This document shows, piece by piece, positions 15,936-23,090 of a DNA stretch of 64,000 bases. Below the pieces are notes generated by a model that was not told the DNA's origin, ran no database searches, and was given only the letters and a program-made list of their open reading frames with translations. The first letter of the stretch is position 1, and every line of letters starts with the position of its first letter. The stretch is from Arenibacter sp. P308M17 (GTDB taxonomy: Bacteria > Bacteroidota > Bacteroidia > Flavobacteriales > Flavobacteriaceae): assembly GCF_003426735.1 (NCBI RefSeq), contig NZ_QVON01000006.1:248001-312000 (forward strand), in the 5' to 3' direction. The position numbers and the translations under genes were made by a program.

Positions 15936-17732
15936 ATGAGGAATGTTTTAGTAAAGTATATGGCCTTGGCCCTATTTGGAATTCCACTTGGCTGTAAGGA
16001 AAAGGCAACATCTGAATCAACCTCCTATACCCAACAGGACCAAAAACCCAACATTGTACTCATTTTGGCCGATGATCAGGGCTGGGGAGATCTGGGAATT
16101 TCCGGAAATACCAATCTGGCCACCCCTAACATAGATGCCATTGCCAAAAACGGGGTCACTTTTGATCATTTTTACGTAAGCCCGGTATGTTCGCCCACTA
16201 GGGCGGAACTGCTCACAGGGCGTTATTTTCATAGAGTAGGGGTCTATTCCACTTCCTCGGGCGGCGAACGTTTAAATTTGGATGAAACCACTATAGCCGA
16301 AGTTTTTAAGGATGCCGGTTATGTAACTGCGGCATATGGGAAATGGCATAACGGGATGCAGCCTCCCTACCATCCAAATGCAAGAGGGTTTGATGATTTT
16401 TACGGGTTTGCTTCTGGGCATTGGGGCAATTATTTCAGTCCGATGTTGGAGCACAATGGAGAAATAGTTAAGGGAGAAGGCTTTATAATTGATGATCTTA
16501 CCAACAAGGGCCTGGATTTTATGGACAGGAACAAGGAAAGGCCATTTTTCCTTTACCTTCCTTATAATACGCCCCATAGCCCAATGCAGGTACCCGATGA
16601 GTATTGGGATAGGTTCAAGGATAAGGAGCTTGCTATGAAATATCATGGGGAAGAGGAGGAAAACGAGAACTTTACTAGGGCGGCACTCGCCATGGTGGAA
16701 AATTTAGATTACAATGTGGGCCGGGTAATTGACAAACTAAGGGATCTGCAATTGGAAGAAAATACTATTGTAATATATCTTTCGGACAACGGACCAAATG
16801 GCTGGCGTTGGAACGGGGGATTAAGAGGTAAAAAGGGATCTACCGATGAGGGAGGGGTGCGTTCCCCCTTGCTGATGCAATGGAAGAACAAGTTGCCTAA
16901 AGGAAAGCATATATTACAAATAGCAAGTTCCATAGATATATTGCCCACCTTATCGGATTTGGCCCAAATTGAAGTGAATACCCGGAAACCCTTGGACGGG
17001 AAAAGCTTGAAGCCGTTGTTGATGGAGGATAACCCCACTTGGGACGATAGGGTGATCTATAATCATTGGAACAGTGGTACTAGTATTAGAACGCAAAAAT
17101 ACCGTTTAGATAGTGGGGACAGACTTTATGATATGCTCAAGGATGGGGGACAGACCATAGACCTTTCAGAGAAACTACCACAAATCACGGACTCCTTGAA
17201 ACAATTAAAAGAAGATTGGCTTAAAGAGGTGATGCCAAATTCCAAAGAGACAGAGGATCGGCCCTTTACTTTGGGCCATCCAGATTATGTCTATACCCAA
17301 ATCCCTGCAAGGGATGGGGTGGCATATGGTGGTATTCAACGTAGCAGCAGGCATCCCAACGATACTTTCTTTACCAACTGGAAAAGCACCAAAGATAGTA
17401 TCAGCTGGGATGTGGAGGTATTGGCCGATGGCGAATTTGAAGTGGAACTCTATTATACCGCCAAAGAAAAGAATGTAGGCTCCGAATTTGAATTGCGCTT
17501 AGGGGATAGTGCCTTAAAGGGCACGGTAACCAAGGCATATGACCCACCGCTGGTAGGGGCAGAACGGGACCGCGACCCTAGAATTGAATCCTATACCAAG
17601 GACTTTCTTCCTATGGATCTGGGAAAAATACGGTTTAAAAAGGGTCGGGGCAATTTGGTGCTTAAAGCGCTAAAAATACCTGGGGAGGAAGTTATGGATG
17701 TACGCTTGTTATTATTCAAGAGGGTGAACTGA
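15936..17732 (+). CDS. Sulfatase (type I, formylglycine-dependent) lipoprotein with C-terminal beta domain
   Basis: A 598-residue exported sulfatase. The N-terminus has a hydrophobic segment ending in a possible lipobox (IPLGC, Cys20). The metal site DDQGWGDLG follows at about residues 46-54. The catalytic signature CSPTR, whose Cys is converted to formylglycine, is in SPVCSPTRAELLTG (about 84-97). YGKWH and DNGPNG are further active-site segments. After about residue 430 there is an additional, mostly beta domain of about 160 residues that ends the protein and may bind carbohydrate. The substrate is not known; sulfated algal glycans are the likely class. Confidence 0.88.
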   Translation: MRNVLVKYMALALFGIPLGCKEKATSESTSYTQQDQKPNIVLILADDQGWGDLGISGNTNLATPNIDAIAKNGVTFDHFYVSPVCSPTRAELLTGRYFHRVGVYSTSSGGERLNLDETTIAEVFKDAGYVTAAYGKWHNGMQPPYHPNARGFDDFYGFASGHWGNYFSPMLEHNGEIVKGEGFIIDDLTNKGLDFMDRNKERPFFLYLPYNTPHSPMQVPDEYWDRFKDKELAMKYHGEEEENENFTRAALAMVENLDYNVGRVIDKLRDLQLEENTIVIYLSDNGPNGWRWNGGLRGKKGSTDEGGVRSPLLMQWKNKLPKGKHILQIASSIDILPTLSDLAQIEVNTRKPLDGKSLKPLLMEDNPTWDDRVIYNHWNSGTSIRTQKYRLDSGDRLYDMLKDGGQTIDLSEKLPQITDSLKQLKEDWLKEVMPNSKETEDRPFTLGHPDYVYTQIPARDGVAYGGIQRSSRHPNDTFFTNWKSTKDSISWDVEVLADGEFEVELYYTAKEKNVGSEFELRLGDSALKGTVTKAYDPPLVGAERDRDPRIESYTKDFLPMDLGKIRFKKGRGNLVLKALKIPGEEVMDVRLLLFKRVN

Positions 17733-17960
17733 TGTGATAAAGACAATTCGGTTCCAAGATAACATCCTTTAACTATCTACAAATCAGATGCTAGACTGCC
17801 TTTGTCGGTCTTTAGACAGAGCTCTGCCTCGGGGATGATCAGTTTCAATTTTAAATAAGGGTGTATAGGCCGTGAAGTGTAAAAGAGGAGGTCTAGATCA
17901 GAAACAAGTATTTGGCCATATTGCATCTAAGTTGCTGTGGCTTTGGTAGACCATAACCGT

Positions 17961-18434
17961 TTAGTTCTTCTTTTGGTTAGGTATTCCAAGGGTGTTTTTT
18001 AATTGGATCTGCTTTTCATCGACCTCAATAATGACCGTGTCTCCATAGTTCAACCCGTCAATTTTTGGAAGAATTAGCTCCAATATGGTCGGATTCTGAA
18101 AATGTTCTGCCTTGGTGGCAGGATCGGGCATATAGATTAACCCATTATAGGTGTTTTTATTTATTTGAAGCGATATATCGAAAAAGTAAAAATTTTCCGG
18201 AGGGATAAATGGAGACCAATGGATGTCCTCAAGAAAATATTTTGGTTTTACTATTGTAAAGGAATACGGTGCAATGTCCAAATTAATGGTCCCTAAAAAG
18301 TATGGATCCAAGTCTAGTCCTTTTTGCAAAAAATGTGGCGATTGGGCTTGTATGGTTCCCTTGGGATAACGAGGGTCCTTTGCCTTCCCTGAGGCAACCC
18401 CATGACCTTGTTTTACTATTGCCTGCACTTTCAT
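17961..18434 (-). CDS. RibK-like (CTP-dependent riboflavin kinase fold) small protein, copy 1
   Basis: A 157-residue cytoplasmic protein with no signal peptide. I see a resemblance in motif order to the archaeal CTP-dependent riboflavin kinase RibK (DUF120): an N-terminal VKQGHGVASG loop, FLGTINLDIAPYSF matching the GTLN-type motif, then GLIYMPDPATK and a hydrophobic ELILPKIDGLNYGDTVIIEVD end. The resemblance is by eye and the activity is unknown, since bacteria normally use RibF. A near-identical copy lies at 21480-21932; the similarity continues about 110 bp upstream of both starts. It is flanked by two sulfatase genes. Copy 1 has a different C-terminal tail (about 12 residues longer or altered). 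Confidence 0.6.
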   Translation of the reverse strand: MKVQAIVKQGHGVASGKAKDPRYPKGTIQAQSPHFLQKGLDLDPYFLGTINLDIAPYSFTIVKPKYFLEDIHWSPFIPPENFYFFDISLQINKNTYNGLIYMPDPATKAEHFQNPTILELILPKIDGLNYGDTVIIEVDEKQIQLKNTLGIPNQKKN

Positions 18435-18850
18435 TGTACCTTATTTTCAGTGATTTTTCTGTAATCTTATTTGTTGAATATAAGTATTCCAAAATTAATA
18501 GGACAGCTTTTGGAAGAGGGAACCAAAAATAGGTTATGGCATTAGGATTGTCATGTACTAAACATTAGGATATTAAATAGGGGGAAACATATTTATTTTG
18601 AAACATAGACTGTCAGGTTCATCGGGTACAAAGCTATATTTTCAAGTCCGTTCGGTCGTAAAACCTCTGTAACCAACTATATTTCAAATATTTTAAAGAG
18701 CAATTTTAAACTTTAATGGGACAGCAATGATCAACAGTCAGAACCAACTACAGCACTATGGTTTTTGGAAGAAAATGTTTGAAATGAGCCTTAAAATCTA
18801 TATTTTGTATGTTTATAGAAAATACGGATTACATCCCTGATACTATAATG
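18435..18850. other. Non-coding stretch between the RibK-like gene and the second sulfatase
   Basis: The first ~110 bp (18435-18545) are a diverged copy of the region upstream of the second RibK-like gene (21933-22040), with the shared block GAATATAAGTATT, and so probably carry its promoter. From 18546 to 18850 I see no gene, repeat or clear hairpin; the promoter of the sulfatase at 18935 must lie near the end of this stretch. Confidence 0.5.
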
Positions 18851-18852
18851 CC

Positions 18853-18937
18853 ATGAAATGCCCATTAACAAATTGCAAACCAACCAACATGATCAACAGG
18901 GCATTACATCTGACCTATAAAAAAAAATGAGCAGATG
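18853..18937 (+). promoter_or_regulatory. Structured leader element (copy A) covering the start codon of the second sulfatase
   Basis: Two elements are visible. A 7-bp helix AATGCCC (18857-18863) / GGGCATT (18899-18905) closes a 35-nt loop with the conserved text ATTAACAAATT..AAACCAACC. Overlapping the 3' arm is the 13-mer ATTACATCTGACC (18903-18915). Its CATCTG (18907-18912) is complementary to CAGATG (18932-18937), which includes the ATG at 18935. Copies B (46703-46796, trkA) and C (45610-45717, minus strand, porT) have the same order of parts, with changed but still pairing closing arms. A start-codon-sequestering leader is the inference. Confidence 0.65.
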
Positions 18938-20584
18938 AAAAATATTCCTATTCTTTTAATAGCGGTACTACTACTTGTAGGCTGTAAAAACCAGGGGAAA
19001 GTCCAGGGAAAAAACCCAACGGAGACCAATCAAAGACCCAATATTCTATGGATCGTGGCGGAAGACCTTAGTCCGGTAATCCCATCGTTTGGAGATTCCA
19101 CAGTGGTTACTCCCAATATTAGCAGATTGGCGGCAGAAGGGGTCCGTTATACCAATGTCTTTTCGTCCTCAGGGGTATGTGCCCCCAGTAGGGCCGCTAT
19201 TGCCACGGGCATGTACCAGAACCATATAGGGGCGCACCATATGAGAAACCACGGTAACGGACCCAGTTATCCTGTTGGACTCCCATCTTATGAAGCCCTG
19301 CCTCCTGCAGTGGTGAAGATGCACAGTGAATACCTTAGAAGGATAGGATACTATTGTACCAATAACAGTAAAGAGGATTATCAATTTAAGGCCCCTGTAA
19401 CTGCATGGGATGAAAGCAGTAAGACCGCACACTGGAGAAACCGCAAACCCGAACAAGCTTTTTTTTCCATATTTAATTTGGGGGTTACGCACGAATCACA
19501 GATTTGGGCCAAGGCCCAGGATTCCCTTTGGGTGGATAAAGATCTTGAAGTGCCTGTTCCTCCTTATTTACCGGACAATGAAGTAGGCCGAACCGATCTT
19601 AGGAGAATGTATTCCAATATCAAGGAAATGGACCATCAGGTGGGAGAAATACTAACACAATTGGAGGAGGATGGACTGTTGGAAAATACGATTATATTTT
19701 GGTATGCCGATCACGGCGGTCCCTTGCCCCGACAAAAGCGATTATTGTACGATTCCGGTATGAGATTGCCTTTGGTAATCAGATATCCGGACAAGAAAGA
19801 TGCCGGTAAGGTAGATGATCGGTTGATAAGTTTTGTTGATTTTAAGCCCACCCTATTGTCCTTGGCCGGGATTGAGCCCCCGGAATATTTGGATGGCAGG
19901 GCTTTTGCCGGGGGATTTGAATCCAAGGAGGCCAGGAAATATTTGCATGGGGCCGCAGACAGGCTGGATGCCATCTATGATATGATCAGGGCGGTTAGGG
20001 ACAAGCGTTATAAATACCTGGAGAATTTTAGACCGGACCAAGGCTATTATTTGCCGGTAGTTTACAGGGAGCAAATGCCCGTAATGCAAGAATTGCTCCG
20101 TATGCGGGATAATAATGAACTTAACGAAGTTCAGGCGCAATGGTTTAGGGACAAAAAAGCGCCGGAAGAATTGTTCGATACATGGAACGATCCTTATGAA
20201 CTTCATAACTTGGCCTATAACCCACAGTATAAGGATAAATTAATTGAGCTCAGAGAGGAATGTGAGCGCTGGATGACGGCTATTGAGGATAAAGGTTTGC
20301 TGCCCGAAAAGGAGTATATAGCCTCTATTTGGCCACATGGGGAACAACCCGTTACCCAACCTCCCATCATACGACAGCGGAACAATATGGTGGAAATTCA
20401 TAGCGAAACCGAGGGAGCCTCCTTGGGGTACCAAGTGTTAAAGGAGAATGAGGGGTTAAAGAAATCCTGGCAAGTGTATACCGGAGCTTTTCCCATAGAT
20501 CCTGACAAGCGTGTCATATCCGTGGCACATAGGATCGGATATGTGCCAAGTGATCCTATAAGCTTTGAAGCTGGCAAATACTGA
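18935..20584 (+). CDS. Sulfatase lipoprotein, heparan N-sulfatase-like
   Basis: A 549-residue exported sulfatase with a clear lipoprotein signal (lipobox LLVGC, Cys at about residue 17). NILWIVAEDLSP forms the first metal site, and the formylglycine signature is CAPSR in SSSGVCAPSRAAIATG (about residues 79-94). YADHGGPLPRQKR is a later active-site segment. The overall layout, with LYDSGMRLPLVIRYP and a long C-terminal helical region, resembles N-sulfoglucosamine sulfohydrolases. The last ~80 residues (TQPPIIRQRNN..SETEGASLGYQV) look like a small beta domain of the chitobiase C-terminal type. The start ATG sits inside the leader element described at 18853-18937. Confidence 0.87.
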   Translation: MKNIPILLIAVLLLVGCKNQGKVQGKNPTETNQRPNILWIVAEDLSPVIPSFGDSTVVTPNISRLAAEGVRYTNVFSSSGVCAPSRAAIATGMYQNHIGAHHMRNHGNGPSYPVGLPSYEALPPAVVKMHSEYLRRIGYYCTNNSKEDYQFKAPVTAWDESSKTAHWRNRKPEQAFFSIFNLGVTHESQIWAKAQDSLWVDKDLEVPVPPYLPDNEVGRTDLRRMYSNIKEMDHQVGEILTQLEEDGLLENTIIFWYADHGGPLPRQKRLLYDSGMRLPLVIRYPDKKDAGKVDDRLISFVDFKPTLLSLAGIEPPEYLDGRAFAGGFESKEARKYLHGAADRLDAIYDMIRAVRDKRYKYLENFRPDQGYYLPVVYREQMPVMQELLRMRDNNELNEVQAQWFRDKKAPEELFDTWNDPYELHNLAYNPQYKDKLIELREECERWMTAIEDKGLLPEKEYIASIWPHGEQPVTQPPIIRQRNNMVEIHSETEGASLGYQVLKENEGLKKSWQVYTGAFPIDPDKRVISVAHRIGYVPSDPISFEAGKY

Positions 20585-20603
20585 CCGCACGAACGCTTAA
20601 TTA

Positions 20604-21035
20604 TTAGCTCTCATTTTTTTCTTTCATTTTTAGAAAATTCAGTGGTGTCATAACTGCAATTGAAGAATTCCTATAATCCTTTATATTCCTGGTAATAATG
20701 GCATCCAGATCTTTGATCATTAAGGCAGAAGAATATTGGACAGAATCTTCATAGTCGGTGAAATTATTCTTTAATGCTTGAATAATCTCTTTTTTTGTCG
20801 TTCCAACAATTTCAGTCATTTCAGTTAATGTCTCAATAACTTCAAGAGTTTTTTTGTGTCCTAAAAATCTCCTCACGATATAGTAAATGTTATTGATGCT
20901 TACAACGGATAGATACAATTTTACGCTTCCTTGTTCATTTAGTTCAAAAAGTTCACTTGCAGGGTTTACGTGAGGTTCGCGGTCGGTAAAAAAGTCAATG
21001 ACTACATCCGAATCTACAAAAAGCTTATACTCCAT
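20604..21035 (-). CDS. PIN-domain toxin (VapC-like)
   Basis: A 143-residue PIN-domain protein, predicted RNase toxin. Acidic residues typical of the PIN metal site are visible: Asp8 in LFVDSDVVIDFF, the DYEDSVQY segment (about residues 93-100), and the late Asp in AIITRNIKDYR. Its start overlaps the upstream antitoxin gene by 11 nt, so the two are translated together on the minus strand. The target RNA cannot be inferred. It faces the end of the sulfatase gene 20 nt away. Confidence 0.85.
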   Translation of the reverse strand: MEYKLFVDSDVVIDFFTDREPHVNPASELFELNEQGSVKLYLSVVSINNIYYIVRRFLGHKKTLEVIETLTEMTEIVGTTKKEIIQALKNNFTDYEDSVQYSSALMIKDLDAIITRNIKDYRNSSIAVMTPLNFLKMKEKNES

Positions 21036-21279
21036 ATTTTTTTGAAAGCTCTTCGGTTAAAATTTGTTTGTAGTCAAAATTCTCATCAGTTTTAATAATT
21101 CCCCTTAGTTTTCTAACTTTAGGGGAAAGTTGTTTTTCCTTAATCTTCATTCTTTTGACTGTAACAAACTTAAAATAGTTTTCAACCATTTCCGAAAGGC
21201 TTTGTCCTTTTTCTTTTGCATATTCCTTTGCAATTTCAATGACCTCTTTTTCTATTGTTAAAGTTAATTTAGTATTCAT
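21025..21279 (-). CDS. DUF6364-type antitoxin
   Basis: An 84-residue protein that begins with MNTKLTLTIEKEVIEIAKEYAKEKGQSLSEMVENYF, a ribbon-helix-helix pattern that I know from DUF6364 antitoxins partnered with PIN toxins. The basic C-terminal part (KVRKLRGIIKTDENFDYKQIL) would wrap the toxin. It precedes and overlaps the PIN gene. Two direct repeats upstream (21303-21336) are candidate operator sites. Confidence 0.82.
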   Translation of the reverse strand: MNTKLTLTIEKEVIEIAKEYAKEKGQSLSEMVENYFKFVTVKRMKIKEKQLSPKVRKLRGIIKTDENFDYKQILTEELSKKYGV

Positions 21280-21302
21280 ACTATTTTATTTTCAATAAAA
21301 AT

Positions 21303-21336
21303 ACGTGTTTTATTTCATATTTACAACACGTGTTTT
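21303..21336. promoter_or_regulatory. Candidate operator of the PIN/DUF6364 module
   Basis: The 9-mer ACGTGTTTT occurs twice, at 21303-21311 and 21328-21336, in direct orientation 25 bp apart; the second is part of the palindrome ACACGTGT. Read on the minus strand it lies 24-57 bp upstream of the antitoxin start. This is a usual place for an autoregulatory RHH antitoxin. Confidence 0.45.
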
Positions 21337-21479
21337 TTAAATAAGAGCTTAGGTTTAGGCTATGATTTTGGTCATAAAATTTACTTTTTCGATGGTACGT
21401 TCCTTGATACTTTTCTTTGTAAGAATCGTTTAAAAAAAATAGTTATGGTTTATTGCAAGACCAGCCATCAAAAGTCCAG

Positions 21480-21932
21480 TTATTCGTGGATGTTTTTTAG
21501 TTTCATCTGCTCTTCATCGACATTAATAATGACTTCGTCCCCATATTTTAATCCGTTAATTTTGGGAAGTATTAGCTCCAATATGGTCGGATTCTGAAAA
21601 TGTTCTGCCTTGGTGGCAGGATCGGGCATATAGATTAACCCTTTATAGGTGTTTTTGTTAATTTGAAGCGATACATCGAAAAAGTAAAAATTTTCCGGAG
21701 GGATAAATGGAGACCAATGGATGTCCTTAAGAAAATATTTTGGTCTTACTATTGTAAAGGAATACGGTGCAATGTCCAAATTAATGGTCCCTAAAAAGTA
21801 TGGACCCAGGTCTAGTCCTTTTTGCAAAAAATGTGGGGATTGGGTTTGTATGGTTCCCTTGGGATAACGAGGGTCCTTTGCCTTCCCGGAGGCAACCCCA
21901 TGACCTTGTTTTACTATTGCCTGCACTTTCAT
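21480..21932 (-). CDS. RibK-like (CTP-dependent riboflavin kinase fold) small protein, copy 2
   Basis: A 150-residue paralogue of the protein at 17961-18434, with the same GHGVASG, FLGTINLDIAPYSF, FIPPENFYFF and GLIYMPDPATK segments. Over the first ~120 codons I count only about a dozen nucleotide differences between the copies, while the last ~30 codons differ strongly. This suggests either duplication followed by partial gene conversion or selection on the main part. The two copies enclose the second sulfatase and the PIN toxin-antitoxin pair and lie on the same strand. The function is unknown; the RibK relationship is inferred from motif order. Confidence 0.6.
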   Translation of the reverse strand: MKVQAIVKQGHGVASGKAKDPRYPKGTIQTQSPHFLQKGLDLGPYFLGTINLDIAPYSFTIVRPKYFLKDIHWSPFIPPENFYFFDVSLQINKNTYKGLIYMPDPATKAEHFQNPTILELILPKINGLKYGDEVIINVDEEQMKLKNIHE

Positions 21933-22151
21933 GGTACCTTATTTTCAGTGATTTTCAGGTAATCCTATTTGGTGAATATAAGTATTTCTGAAATAGCAGG
22001 ACAGCTTAAGAAAAGAGAACAGGAAATAGGCAATGGCTTTTGGATATTGAACTGTTTTTTTATCACTAGCGTGACCATCGCGCCAACGGGTGTTTACTAG
22101 ATTTTTCAATTATTGACTTAAATAGTATAAATTCTTTGTTCATGTATTCTC

Positions 22152-22532
22152 TTATTCACTTACTATTATTGGTTTGTATTTATTCCAATTGTCTACAATT
22201 GCCCAAATGTTAATGGCAAATAAGATTAGTGCCATTCCAATACCTGAAATATCCAGTACTAAATGATGAACAAATATTCCTACCATAACCGGAAGGATTA
22301 TGATTGCTCCCAAGGCCCTTGTTTTCGGAATTGCCATTATAACCCCTCCTATAATTTCTACAATGGCAACAAGGGGTAAGATCCATTTTATGGTTATAAA
22401 GCTACCCATAATTTGCATCATTTCTTCAGACATTTCGGGCATAGGCATATAGTTGAAGAATTTGTTTAATCCGGCATTGACCATCATTAGTCCGAATAGG
22501 ATACATAGACCATTTAGAATTTTATTTTTCAT
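22152..22532 (-). CDS. DoxX-like small membrane protein
   Basis: A 126-residue protein with four hydrophobic segments (about residues 5-23, 46-66, 72-92 and 97-115) and the pattern GLMMVNAGLNKFFNY...LPLVAIVEIIGGVIMAI typical of the DoxX/SURF4 superfamily. The function of this subgroup is not defined; members are often linked to redox or quinone-related stress. It is divergent from an HxlR-type regulator with a shared 112-bp control region, so it is probably the regulator's target. Confidence 0.75.
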   Translation of the reverse strand: MKNKILNGLCILFGLMMVNAGLNKFFNYMPMPEMSEEMMQIMGSFITIKWILPLVAIVEIIGGVIMAIPKTRALGAIIILPVMVGIFVHHLVLDISGIGMALILFAINIWAIVDNWNKYKPIIVSE

Positions 22533-22577
22533 ATATCAAATATTTTAATGAACAATGAGGCAAAATTAATTATTTTT

Positions 22578-22630
22578 GATTACCTATAGTAATCAGTTTC
22601 CTTTTGGTAACCAGTTACTTTTAGGTAATC
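22578..22630. promoter_or_regulatory. Repeated operator-like sites between doxX-like and hxlR-like genes
   Basis: The divergent intergenic region holds GATTAC-CTATA-GTAATC (22578-22594), GTAAC-CA-GTTAC (22607-22618) and a further half site AGGTAATC (22623-22630). Repeated GTAAYC half sites with dyad symmetry fit binding by a dimeric winged-helix HxlR protein that controls both genes. Confidence 0.55.
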
Positions 22631-22644
22631 AATAAGAAAAGTAG

Positions 22645-23007
22645 ATGATGAAAAAGGAACATAAAGAGTGTATGTCCGCCCTTTTGCCCGTAAGGGATAC
22701 CTTAGATGTAATAGGCGGAAAATGGAAACTGTTGATCCTGATCTCCATATGGGAAGGAAACAAGCACTTTAGGGGAATTGAGCGAAGTATTCCCAAGTTG
22801 AGTACCAAGGTTTTGTCCAAGGAATTGAAGGATATGGAAGCAAATCAGTTGATTACAAGAACTGTTATAAATGGGTTTCCAGTCCGCACCGAATATAGAC
22901 ATACCGAACATTCCAACACCCTAAAAAAAGTTATCATGGAATTGCAGAACTGGGGTATAAACCATAGAAAGAAAATCTTTGGGGACAAGTCCGAAATCAG
23001 TAATTAA
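22645..23007 (+). CDS. HxlR-family winged helix-turn-helix regulator
   Basis: A 120-residue transcription factor. The HxlR signature is clear: an N-terminal cysteine (Cys9 in KECMSALLPVRDTLDVIGGKWK), the LLILISIWEGNKHFRGIERSIPKLSTKVLSKELKDME helix-turn-helix, and the wing VRTEYRHTEHSNTLKKV. Many HxlR proteins sense electrophiles or oxidants through that N-terminal Cys. It is divergent from the DoxX-like gene and probably controls it and itself through the sites at 22578-22630. Confidence 0.9.
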   Translation: MMKKEHKECMSALLPVRDTLDVIGGKWKLLILISIWEGNKHFRGIERSIPKLSTKVLSKELKDMEANQLITRTVINGFPVRTEYRHTEHSNTLKKVIMELQNWGINHRKKIFGDKSEISN

Positions 23008-23042
23008 TTGCTTCTATGTTGATAATAGTTGGGTTTTGTTAC

Positions 23043-23085
23043 GAGCGTGATGCCTGTCTGCCGACCAAGGTAGGCTCGCGCCAAC
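23043..23085. repeat. Small palindromic repeat; a shorter relative lies at 22068-22087
   Basis: This segment runs GAGCGTGA, then a hairpin-like insert (GCCTGTCTGCCGACC..GGTAGGC), then TCGCGCCAAC. The shorter relative at 22068-22087 has AGCGTGA and the same 10-mer TCGCGCCAAC with only a few bases between. The two copies flank the DoxX/HxlR pair. Confidence 0.5.
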
Positions 23086-23090
23086 TGCTA

